64,000 bases of DNA from Alviniconcha marisindica. Its lineage: Eukaryota; Mollusca; Gastropoda; Provannidae. The position numbers and the translations under genes were made by a program. The notes beneath the pieces are model-generated. The model saw only the letters and a list, made by a program, of their open reading frames with translations, did not search any database and was not told the origin of the DNA. Below, one piece after another: positions 1-10,900 of this stretch (position 1 is its first letter; each line of letters begins with the position of its first letter). The stretch spans positions 2,031,001 through 2,095,000 of the forward strand of contig JABMCL010002049.1 in NCBI GenBank assembly GCA_018857735.1, in the 5' to 3' direction.

Positions 1-72
<72 letters not shown>
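1..72. repeat. (CGCA)n/(CA)n microsatellite
   Basis: The window opens with CGCA units that run into an uninterrupted CA tract. It lies in an intron or flank upstream of the first visible metalloproteinase exon. Confidence 0.95.
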
Positions 73-73
<1 letters not shown>

Positions 74-239
74 CCAACCCCACAGCCGAAAGATACGTTA
101 ACATTTCCTTTCCGAAAGTGAGCGAGTGGAAAGTGAATGGTGCGTGATGAAAAAATATCCCTTTTGTAGCCGGTGACCGTGACAAAGACGTACGTGCGGT
201 TGTCAGCAATTTCTGTGGTGTTTTGCACGCGCGATGCAG

Positions 240-1337
240 GAAGAGGAAGAGGTTCAACGGTAGATGGCGGCAGCGGTGCACGCACCACCCCCCGCCCCCG
301 GGTGACCCCCCGACCTCGCACCACCCCGAGACCGACCCCCCGGCCTCCCACCGGGCGCTACTGCAACGTGAAATTTGACGCCATTGCTCAAGGTAAGCCA
401 ACACCTTGGGTCTGCTCAAGGTAAGCCAACACATCGGGTCTGCTCAAGGTAAGCCAATACCTCGGGTCTGCTCTAGGTAAGCCAACACCTCCGGTCTGCT
501 CTAGGTAAGCCAACACCTCCGGTCTGCTCTAGGTAAGCCAATACCTCGGGTCTGCTCAAGGTAAGCCAACACCTCCGGTCTGCTCAAGGTATGCCAACAC
601 CTCGGGTCTGCTCAAGGTAAGCCAACACCTCCGGTCTGCTCTAGGTAAGCCAACACCTCGGGTCTGCTCAAGGTATGCCAACACCTCCGGTCTGCTTAAG
701 GTAAGCCAACACCTCGGGTCTGCTTAAGGTAAGCCAACACCTCCGGTCTGCTTCATTGTTTTATGAATGAAAATACTCCAGTCTACAGCATTACTGCTGT
801 TTGTTACCCACCCCACCCCTACCCCACCACCTCCCTTCGCCGGTACCCGCCCAAAGAGAAACTAAATTCGTGTTTTTTCGTTTTTTTCTTTACAAGGATT
901 GTCTAGTTTTGGCTCAGTCAAAACATGTCTAACAACTAGTCCTTGCTAAGCCACTGATGAATTGAAATAAAAATTACAAGGAATCATTTATATAGGCCTA
1001 CATATACGAAGCGTGCATGAATGAGTGAAAAATTGACATTAAGCATAACAACTTCCAGAGAGAGAGAGAGACAGAACAACGCGATTTTTTGTTTGTTTGT
1101 TATTTGTTTTGTTTTTACGATAAAATTTTATTGTGTGTTTTGTTGTTGATTTTGTAATGTGTTCCCTTTGAGGAGAAGGGGGGGGGGGGGGGGGGGGACA
1201 ATTCAGTCAGTCGAAATGTCAGTTCACGGATAGATGAGAGAGGTGAGGGAGAGAAAAAGAGGACGAGGGGTGAAAGAAAAAAGTGTCGAGAGAGCGATAG
1301 AAAGGGCAAGAGAGTTTTCTTCTTTCTTTCTTTTTCT

Positions 1338-1386
<49 letters not shown>

Positions 1387-1803
1387 ACTCTTGTATTTGT
1401 TTGTTCTGCTCTGTTTCTCGTACTGTTGTAATCTTTATGGCCTGTACTCACTGCACTGACACAGCTCTTTCATGAAACAACCCCAACGTACACTGCAGCT
1501 TTCACACGAATCGTCCCCGCGTCCAGCCACCCCGTTTGCCGCCACGCTGACTTCATTAATTTTGTTGTGCAGGCTTTGATGGCTATGTGTACGCCTTCCG
1601 CCGAACGCGGGTCTTCAAGATCAGCTCGCGGGGCATCGTGGAACGGAGGAGGACGACCGCCGTGTTCCCCAACGCTCCTTCCAGCCCCGGGGCGGCCGTC
1701 TACGACAGGTACCGACGTCAGCTCTTCATCTTCAAAGGTGGGCAGCTTGGTCGTAGTTTGCATGTGTGTGTGCGTGTGTGTGTATGTGTGTGTGTGTGTG
1801 TGT

Positions 1804-1878
<75 letters not shown>

Positions 1879-1916
1879 CTGCCTGCCTCTGTGTGTGTGT
1901 GTGTTTCTCTGCGTGC

Positions 1917-2006
<90 letters not shown>

Positions 2007-2051
2007 CTCTGCCTCTGTGTGCGTGCGTGCGTGTGTGCGCGCGCGTGTGTG

Positions 2052-2146
<95 letters not shown>

Positions 2147-3112
2147 GGAGCGAGGAATTCAAGAAAATGAAGTTCGAATTCAAGAAGGCGGAGGGAGGGA
2201 GGGCGGGGGAGGGGGGATGGGGGAGTAGAATTTAAGAAACGGAGGATGAAAGTCAAGGAAAGGATAAAATTTTATCTCAAAGCTGCATGGTACCATCCCA
2301 CACCTAAATGTTTTTACTAGATTTTTGAAGAATAGAGCTGTTCTGGAGAAATATTATTATACGTTAAATGGAAGACCAAACAAATTTCATGCCGACTGGA
2401 TGCTGTACAGCTCACTCCTTTCATGAGTAGCTCACTCCTTTCAGGAGTCTTTTGTTCTTACTCAGCCTTGCTATTTAGTATAAGTATTGCTAATTAAGTA
2501 TTAAGACTTTTGATAATACTTATTGACACACTTGCCAGATAGCATATAATTATATACATGTGTGTACACCTCTCTCTCTTTCTCCAGATAGCATATAATT
2601 ATATACATGTGTGTACACCTCTCTCTCTCTTACCTCTCTGTCCTTCCCCCTCTCTCTTCCTATCTGCTTCACCAGAATGCAAGATAAATTAAGAAAAAAG
2701 AAAAAAAAGATCAACATTGACTGAATGTTTGAACTAATTTCGAAGAAAACGGATGTCTAGAAAACGTTAAAAATAAAATAAAATAAATAAATGTTTTCAA
2801 GAAAGGGACGAAGAAACTGAACTGAAGAAAGAAACAGAAAGACGGAAAGGAAGAGGAAAAGAAAGAATTCAAGAAGAAATCAAGTAACAACAGCACAGCA
2901 AAAATTGGAAAGGGTGAAAAAAGGAACGCACAACGAGAGACAGGAAGAAGAAACAAAGAAAGAAGGAAAAACAGACCAACAACAAACAAACAAAAAGAAG
3001 GAAAGACGCCAATGAAATATTTCAGCATTGGAGTATTTATTGCCCCATTTGGTAAAATCTTTGTTGTAGATAGGTCTTGTCGGTGTGTGTGTGCGTGCGT
3101 GCGTGCGTGTGT

Positions 3113-3175
<63 letters not shown>

Positions 3176-5117
3176 TAAGTGCTTGCTTACGCATACAACC
3201 ATCAACGTTTTTCCTCCCCACACCCCTCTTCCCGATAAACTTTTCAACTTCGGCGCTTCTGATGACATCACTGCTGCTAATGAGTCCAAAACGATTGCTT
3301 TAGTGAAGAAAACAATGGTTGCGATTCATTAACTGCATAATGATGATTTGGAAGAATCGCGGACATTGACATACAATTAACTCGCCACACATCCGTAATT
3401 ACATGTCGCAGTCCGTCCACCCACGATAATGACGAGGACAATGCGAATGAAGTCGGACAAAATACCGTCATTAAAGTCTCATTGCACGTTTGTGTATGCT
3501 CATTCCCAGGCTTATCGTGGTGCAATCCGTCCGGCGGGCCTGCTTTAATCACCTACCAGGCATTCTAGCTGCCACGGTTGGCATTTGCGTGGGTGACCTA
3601 GTTATCGCAAAACAACAAACATTTTTGTTCCCACAAAGCACATTTGTTTTCCGGCGTGTATACAAAAAGAAAATGTGAATCAAGAAAGACCAAACTCTTT
3701 TCTGTTCTTATTTTTCAACGGCATTTTATTTATTTGTAACTTACGAAAACATGTGTGAAAAAACTCTCCGGAAGTAAGCAAGTGAACATTTTGCTTTACG
3801 TCCACATAGGCAAGGTGGCCTATTAGGGACGAGGATAGGAGGGGAGGGGGGCACAAAGAGTGAAGGCTCGACCGCGCGCACCAACCCGGAAGACCGAGGA
3901 AGCCGTGGACCGCCGCCAGAACAATAGAAAAGGCTGTGTCCCCTCGGCATTGCATGGCAACTAGTGTACCATGCAGTCGCTGTTTCAACTGCTGTGCGGA
4001 GCAACTGTCCGGAAGATGATGATGATGTAGAGCTTAATATCCTCTGATGTCGGGTTGACATATTAGGGACAAACTGTGACCAGTACGTAAGCATGGTTCA
4101 GTGTTGCTTTACGTCCACAGAAACCATAAGGCTCATTAGGACGGGGAGCCCAGGACGGCCACCTCGACTCTCACACAGCTCCTGAACAATGACACTCCGG
4201 AAGGGAGTGTGGGTGTTCTTAACTACCTCGGCCTACGTGCCGATGACTCTGCAGGTGTCCGCTGCTAGAGTTACATCAGGTCACGACTAGGCTCCGGTTC
4301 CTCCCCCCCCCCCCCCCCCCACCCCCACCCCAACCCCATATGTCGCGTGCATCTATATTTTTTTTTTCGTTGGGAGTTTCACTGCTGAGTTGGCTGAGTG
4401 TTGCTTTACGTCCAGCTGTGTGGCGTATTTAGGGACGGGAGCCCAGGACGGCCACCTGGACTTTCACACAGCTCCTGAGTTTCACTGTAGCCTACTCTGC
4501 CCTTTTCCGTCACACAATAATAATAATGATAATGTACATTTATCATGCGCTCATCAAAGCCCTGAGCGCTCACATGATACATATTAACCTAAGTATGATA
4601 TTCTATACACATGTAGAGCATAGTCCTACCAAAACAATTTACATAAACTATTATACAAAAACAAAACAAAAAACGCACTACAAACACATATAGTAACTGT
4701 AGCAGAAACTGGTTACTGATATTAGTTAGGATGGAAATACTGTGAGAAGCCCATCATTTTCAGCTTTTAGATTTGTGAAATCGTAAGGAAAAAAAATCTT
4801 CCTCTCAAAACAGTGTTGTGACCGCTAAACTAGTTATTCTGGCCGCTGTGGTTCGATTTCCTCTCGCGCGCACGTGTGCGTGTGTGTGAGAGAAAGAAAG
4901 AGAGAGAGAGGTTGTTCATTTCGTTTCTGGTTTTATACTGTAATGTTCATTGAAAAGCGCTTTGTGTTTCCCGAAATATAGACGCTGTAAAAACCTCCCA
5001 TATGACGTCATTGTGACTTGGTCATCTGTATTCTTATTACGTTCAGGGGGGAGGGGAGGGGGGGGGGGTACTCTTGCCCACGCTTTCTGCCAACTCCCAC
5101 CTACTACGCACACACAC

Positions 5118-5193
<76 letters not shown>

Positions 5194-7438
5194 ATAGTAA
5201 GTTGGTGTTTTACGCCCAGTCAACCGGTGCGGTTATATCAGGGCGAGGAGAGAGAGAGAGAGAGAGAGAGAGGGGAAAAAGAGAGAGAGAGAGAGAGAGG
5301 TATGACGGGCCCGTTTTGCCTGTTTCTGACAGGTCGCCGTTACTGGCGCTACACGGGGTCACGACTGGACTCGGGCTACCCCCGCGCCCTGCCCAGCAAC
5401 TTCTCCAGCGTGAGAGCGGCCTTCCAGTGGAGTGACCGCGGCATCTACCTCTTCACCAGGGTCAGTATGGCCACCCCTCCCCGCCACACACCCTGGCCGG
5501 CTTACCCACCACTAATCATGTGGGTGGGGTCACTGATGACGGGGTTGGGGTCACTGATGACGGGGTTGGGGTCACTGATGACGGGTTTGGGGTCACTAAT
5601 GACGGGGATGGGGTATATGATGACGTGGTGGTGGTGGTGGGTCACTGATGACGGGGGTGGGGACGCTGATGACGGGTCTAAAAATTTCGTCACTGATGAC
5701 AGGGTTGGGGTCACCAATGACGGGGATAGGGTCACGGCTGACGTGGTTGGATCAGTGACGACGTGGGGGGGGGGGGGTCACTGATGACAGGGGTGGGGAC
5801 ACTGATGGCGGGTTTAGGAATCTGGTCACTGACAGAGTTGGGGTCACCGATGACATGGGTGGGATCACTGATGACGTGGTTTGGGGTCACTGATGATCAA
5901 GGGGATGGGGATGCTCATGACGGGTCGAGGAATTTGGTCACTGATGACGGGGTCGGGGTCACTGATGATGGGGATGGGGACACTAATGACGGAGGCTGAG
6001 GTTGAAGATTGCGTGTTCCGTTTGGTATATTTCAGTAACGGACAAGAGATGCCTTTTCTCTTTGTAGGCACAAAAATATGTTGTAAAATATGCCTATTTG
6101 CTTTCAAAAGAAGGCTGAAAGCTTTCCTTGCTACAGTTAAACGAGACGATGTATGTAGGGCAGACTGACTCCCGATCCCCCCTCTCAAACACACACACAC
6201 ACACATATATATAACACATAACACACATCACACACACACATAACACACACACACACATAGCACACACACACAGAGGCAGAGAAACACACACACACACACT
6301 TGAAATGAAATGGGGACACTGACGGTTGCATCGCGTCAGCAGGACAACAAGTACATGAGGTGGGCAGAGGGACTGACGCGGTTCTCCCGAGGCTACCCCC
6401 GTCCTGTACGCGATTTCTGGCAACAAGCTCCCATCAACATCGAGGCCGCTCTTCAGGGTCTCGACGGCTACTACTACTTCTTCAAGGGCAAAAGGTTAGT
6501 TCAATGTCAAACTGATCATAATTTTTCCAGAAAGTACCATGTCCCCCAAGCGTGTTAAAAAATGTTTTTTTTTTTTAAATTAAATGAGTACCCACACGAA
6601 GAGTTGTGTGATCGTGCCGGCAAAACCGTCTGCGAGAATAAGCAGGACACAAGCATGTTGCTATGGAGACCAGAAAGGTTAGATAGTCAACTTTGAAGAT
6701 GCCCTCACATATTCTGCTACTCAGAGGGTCAGCTAGGAAGATGCAGTCACGCAGTATTCGTTTGTTGAAGAAACGGTTGGCTAAGGGACTGCTCTCTCTG
6801 CACACCAAGTTTTGCTCAACAGCAAAGAGGGCCCAGGCACACTCTTCGATCCCAGCCGGGTTGCGGCCTGTGTCACAGCAAGTTTTCCACATTGAGCCAT
6901 CGAACTAATACGTCTACCATCCGCAAAAAAAGTATATGCAAATTGAGTTGTCGTGATGAATATGTAGGCATATGAGTTTAGTGCATGCATGGTACGGCGA
7001 TTTGTTAGATACGCTTCGTCTTTCGTAGGTGTAGTGGGTGTGTGTATGTGTGCGTGTATGCATGTGCGTGTGCGTGCGTGCGTGCGTGTGTGTGCGTGTG
7101 TGCGTGCGTGCGTGCGTGTGTGTGCGTGCGTGCGTGTGTGTGTGTATGTACTATGATGATAAATTGCCGACAATAACAAGCTGATGCTATTGATGAATTT
7201 AGTCACAAGCTGATATTGATCTATTTGTGAAAGAAGACAGAAGGGAAAAATCACCGTTCAAGCCATGTGCTAATTACGTACTGTCTTGTGCGGAACTAAA
7301 ACTGTGAAGGTGATAATAATTTCGTGCTTTAACTTGTGCAGGTACTGGAAGTACAACGCTCGGGCGCAGCTGCAGAGTGGTTACCCCAGGGACACCCGTC
7401 CTGCCTGGCTCTCTTGTGGCAGGGCCGTACCCCGATAA
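240..7438 (+). CDS. matrix metalloproteinase-like gene, 3' part (hinge and hemopexin domain)
   Basis: Five joined exons: 240-392, 1573-1737, 5333-5460, 6340-6494 and 7342-7438, with stop TAA at 7436-7438. All junctions are GT-AG and phases agree (1, 1, 0, 2). They encode about 231 residues. First comes a Pro/Arg/Thr-rich linker ([21 protein letters not shown]), then CNVKFDAIA, the start of hemopexin blade 1. Later blades carry YVYAF, AAVYD..LFIFKG..YWRY, AAFQW..IYLFTR and [16 protein letters not shown]. The protein ends RPAWLSCG, whose Cys normally disulfide-bonds to the Cys of CNVKFD. Family knowledge: the hemopexin propeller of secreted or pericellular MMPs binds substrate and TIMPs. No transmembrane or GPI tail follows, so a secreted form is likely. 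The zinc catalytic domain and signal peptide must lie upstream. Exon 4 has a CAGCAG acceptor, so one Gln is optional. The first acceptor (239/240) is the least certain boundary. Confidence 0.86.
392..755 (+). repeat. 28-bp minisatellite x13 spanning an exon-intron donor
   Basis: Thirteen 28-bp units begin exactly at the hinge-exon donor of the metalloproteinase gene. Each unit ends TGCTCAA or a variant (TGCTCTA, TGCTTAA), and the next begins GGTAAGCC or GGTATGCC, so the exon end and its 5' splice site are re-created at most boundaries. Unit variants differ mainly at CTCGGG/CTCCGG. Confidence 0.95.
1178..1390. repeat. poly-G and (TCTG)n/(TC)n tracts
   Basis: An intronic poly-G run lies near 1178-1198 and a TCTG tetranucleotide array near 1340-1376 runs into CT dinucleotides. 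No coding signal was seen. Confidence 0.85.
1760..2142. repeat. compound (TG)n-(CT)n-(TG)n microsatellite
   Basis: Long TG runs are interrupted by a short CT block and by CGTG or CGCG variants, just inside the intron after hemopexin exon 2 (donor at 1738). The open frames here on both strands are Cys/Val or Thr/His dipeptide artefacts. Confidence 0.97.
3781..4485 (+). repeat. cluster of dispersed SINE-like repeat copies
   Basis: Three related copies share TGCTTTACGTCCA, a variable middle, ATTAGGGACGG, GAGCCCAGGACGGCCACCT and CACACAGCTCCTGA, at about 3790-3845, 4045-4190 and 4397-4485. A related piece lies at 22354-22432. The segment GATGTCGGGTTGACATATTAGGGAC near 4047 recurs inverted at about 40011-40062. 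A related segment at 4507-4580 has an ATAATAAT tail. The spread across several introns indicates an interspersed element. Confidence 0.7.
5195..5250 (-). repeat. interspersed element end (TTGACTGGGCGTAAAACACC family)
   Basis: On the minus strand this reads GATATAACCGCACC, then GACTGGGCGTAAAACACCAA, then CTTAC. The same motif occurs on the plus strand at about 62310-62365 and 63672-63722, here and at 63.7 kb beside GA/CT microsatellite DNA. It looks like one end of a non-autonomous interspersed element. Confidence 0.65.
5519..5998 (+). repeat. minisatellite, GGTCACTGATGACGGG units
   Basis: About twenty degenerate units of 18-27 bp built on GGTCACTGATGACGGGGT start some 60 bp past the donor of hemopexin exon 3 (5460). 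The reading frames across it are not conserved. Confidence 0.9.
7031..7145. repeat. (TG)n/(TGCG)n microsatellite
   Basis: Imperfect TGTG/TGCG tract in the last hemopexin intron. Confidence 0.9.
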
Positions 7439-8562
7439 ACACACACACGCACACATACACACGCAGATGCACGTGGACATGCACAGACACAGTGTAAGAC
7501 TTTGCCAAGGGAGTGAATGCTCCGTTCCCTCCCTTGAGCGAGAGTCCGAGATTACAATAATTTCTTTATGTTCTAAAAAAATATAATTTACAACAAAAAC
7601 AAATATGTGTGTATAAATTTACTGGATGTATTGTACAGACGATACAAAATATAACGCCAAAAGTCCCATCTTTTATATAGTTTATATTTTGTACCTTTAG
7701 TGAGAATTAGTCTTTCACCATATAACTCATTTTACACAACTTTTTATATTTCTTGTTACAATATGTATTATACCAAACTGACCTCATAGCGCAGCATGGA
7801 ATGTCATTAATGATGATGACCTCTCTCTCTCTCATCGGTCGAGTTCCAGTTACGGTCAGCATTGACTCGATCTTTGAATGATCATGTTAAAAAACAGTGA
7901 CCATGAAAATGGCAACCTTAAGGTTTTCGTTGAGGCCGGAAACGCGTCAGTTCAGGAAACACGCCAAAGTGGCAAATCATGTACTCAAATACATGCGTGA
8001 TCTTGTTTATGTATGTAACAATGAGAACGTCCGCCGGTATCTGAATGAATAAACATTAGCGCATTAATTCTATGGAGAGAGAAAAATCAAATTATAATTC
8101 TGATTTATAAAAATAAAAATAAAAGTAGTTAGTCGAACTGCCCACGTGTGAGAGAGGATCATTGAAGCGTTTTGACTTGATCCAAACACACACAGATTTT
8201 TTTTTAAACGCTTATTTATTATGAAATAGACAACAATATGTCATAATGAATAAGCGTTCTTTTGAATCTTTTATGTGTTTGCATCTTATTTTAGAACGCT
8301 AGCAGTCATTCTTGTTTCGGATTTTTAACTTGACTACATTTCTCACTTTTCTCTATCTCTCTTTCTCGCGCACGCGCGGCATTTGACTGGCTTTTGTTGT
8401 TTCGTTTATATGATTACAGTTTAGTATTTCTATGGGAAAGTTTGTAACCTGTTTTTGTACATACTTGTTTATTCATTTCATTATTAGCTGCTGCGCCAGT
8501 AATGCAGTGCTGATTAATGGTATTTATATGATGTGCATTTTGTTTATTGCTGAACGAGAATG

Positions 8563-8568
8563 AATAAA
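8563..8568 (+). other. candidate poly(A) signal of the MMP-like gene
   Basis: AATAAA about 1.1 kb after the stop, following AT-rich UTR-like sequence. The closer AATAAA at 8048 is an alternative. Confidence 0.35.
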
Positions 8569-8990
8569 ATCCGTCATGAAAAACAAAAGAAGAAACGCTT
8601 TTTTTCTTTTTTCTTCTTCATCTTCCCCCCCCCCCCCCCCCCCCCATTTAGTTTTTCAGCATTCGAATGGTTGTAATTTGCCTCACTATACCTCTATACT
8701 CGTGCACTAATTTTGTTTTTTTTTGTTTTTTAATTTAATACAATGAATCACATAAAGCTAGGGTCAAACTGTCTGTTCCCTTACAGCAATCATCAACTGA
8801 CTGTACTATAAACCAGACAAAATAGCGCAGCGGCGTACAAATGCAAATCACTATCAAGAGAACACACACAAGTATGCTCTCACATACACATGCAGATAGC
8901 TGTCAAACACACAGGCACACTCAAATGCAATCGTTTATCAAATACACATAAACACACCTGCTACCCCGCCTCCCCCTTCCTTCCACACAC

Positions 8991-9534
8991 AAAGACACAC
9001 ACGCACAAACCCGCTCCCCCGAGCCCCTTCCCTCCACACACCCACACAAAGACACACGCACAAACCCGCTCCCTCGACCCCCTTCCCTCCACACACACAC
9101 AAAGACACACGCACAAACCCGCTCCCTCGACCCCCTTCCCTCCACACACACACACACACACACAAAGACACACGCACAAACCCGCTCCCTCGACCCCCTT
9201 CCCTCCACACACACACACACACACACAAAGACACACGCACAAACCCGCTCCCTCGACCCCCTTCCCTCCACACACACACACACACACACAAAGACACACG
9301 CACAAACCCGCTCCCTCGACCCCCTTCCCTCCACACACACACACACACACACAAAGACACACGCACAAACCCGCTCCCTCGACCCCCTTCCCTCCACACA
9401 CACACACACACACACAAAGACACACGCACAAACCCGCTCCCTCGACCCCCTTCCCTCCACACACACACACACACACACAAAGACACACGCACAAACCCGC
9501 TCCCTCGACCCCCTTCCCTCCACACACACACACA
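8991..9534. repeat. 63-bp minisatellite x9 in the STN1 3' flank
   Basis: Each unit has AAAGACACACGCACAAACC, then CTCCCTCGACCCCCTTCCC, then a CA run. Starts are at 8991, 9048, 9101 and then every 63 bp to 9479. The last six units are nearly identical. Since 63 is divisible by 3, several frames stay open through the array, which explains the long spurious ORFs on both strands. Confidence 0.95.
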
Positions 9535-9570
9535 CTGGCTACAAGTGCCTGCGCTCCGAAAGTCTGTTTT

Positions 9571-10082
9571 TCACAGAGGCATGTAACACTTGTCCGTGAC
9601 GCGGATGACGTCACTGCTGGTCTCCAGTCGCTCCAGCACGTGCAGCAGGGCGGTGTTGTGCAGACCGGAGTACTGCACTGTCCTCCGCAACTCGTCAAGC
9701 AGGTGCAGGTAGTGGCAGCCTTTTTCGGCGTCTGGTGTCCGGTACAAAGACGTGTGCGTACAACAGCACCGTTAGTGAGATCGACGTGATAAATTAGGAC
9801 AAAAATACACAGCAGAGGGTGGACTGGTAGTTATGATTAAGTTGTTTCAGACAGTCGTTGAAAGGAGATGAGTAGGCGCATAAAGGCATGAACGGTCAAT
9901 AAAACCGAGTAAATTTACACGCATACACACACACACACGCACGCACGTACACGCACGCACGCGCGCACACACACACACACAGCCACAGACTCTACACATC
10001 TACACGACTATGCATGTATATCAGAAAGGAAAGTGATAAGGGGCAGAAGACAAAAACAAAACTGTTACGAGGTGGGAAGGAG

Positions 10083-10153
<71 letters not shown>

Positions 10154-10343
10154 GCACGCACGCGCACACACACACACACACACACGCGCGCGCGCACGCT
10201 CACACACACACACACACACAGCCACAGACTCTACACATCTACACGACTATGCATGTATATCAGAAAGGAAAGTGATAAGGGGCAGAAGACAAAAACAAAA
10301 CTGTTACCGTAATAAAATGTTAAACAGACGAGAAGAGGTGGGA

Positions 10344-10415
<72 letters not shown>

Positions 10416-10435
10416 CACACACACACACACACACA

Positions 10436-10474
<39 letters not shown>

Positions 10475-10818
10475 ACGCGGGAGTATAACCCGGGGACCAT
10501 CCAGTTTAAACTCACACTTGGGCCTGGAGCACTCCTTTCGCAAAATGTCCACAACGATCCGCTGCAACGGAGACACCGTGGTCAGGTTCTGCGCACAAAA
10601 AAGGACAGAGTGGGAGGGGTGCACGGATCGTTTCCACGTCGAAATCCACTGGCTAAGAAATGCGAGATAAAACCTCCCCAATAGACCGCGATAAGTCTAT
10701 GCTTTATGTGTGCGCGCGCGCGTGTGTGTGTGTGTGTATGTGTGCGTACGTGTGCGTAAAAGCGGGCGCGCGTATCACACTGTGAACGAGTGTGTGTGTG
10801 TGTGTGCGTACACCCGTC

Positions 10819-10900
<82 letters not shown>

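Larger units (their letters stand above)
2143..5332. other. large hemopexin intron, no gene seen
   Basis: This is the rest of the 3.6-kb intron between hemopexin exons 2 and 3. It holds a 33-bp-class direct duplication near 2538-2625, a (TG)n tract at 3082-3171, dispersed repeat copies at 3.78-4.49 kb, and TA/GA tracts at 5118-5191 and 5250-5300. I see no exon with both splice sites and a sensible peptide. Confidence 0.7.
7439..9570. other. 3' flanks of the convergent MMP-like and STN1 genes
   Basis: This lies between the metalloproteinase stop (plus) and the STN1 stop (minus). Candidate plus-strand poly(A) signals AATAAA are at 8048-8053 and 8563-8568. Minus-strand signals (TTTATT on plus) occur near 8212, 8466 and 8540. 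A poly-C tract is at 8627-8645. The right part is the 63-bp array. No coding exon was seen. Confidence 0.6.

Noticed and set aside
1470..2256. Long open frames of alternating Thr-His or Cys-Val on both strands
   Set aside because: Pure translation of (TG)n/(CA)n; the real exon here is only 1573-1737. The same applies near 3.1, 9-9.5, 10-11, 16.7, 29.7, 54.7 and 55.8 kb.
8890..9789. 299-aa plus-strand frame with [13 protein letters not shown] repeats
   Set aside because: Translation of the 63-bp minisatellite; its right end is the antisense of STN1 exon 10.
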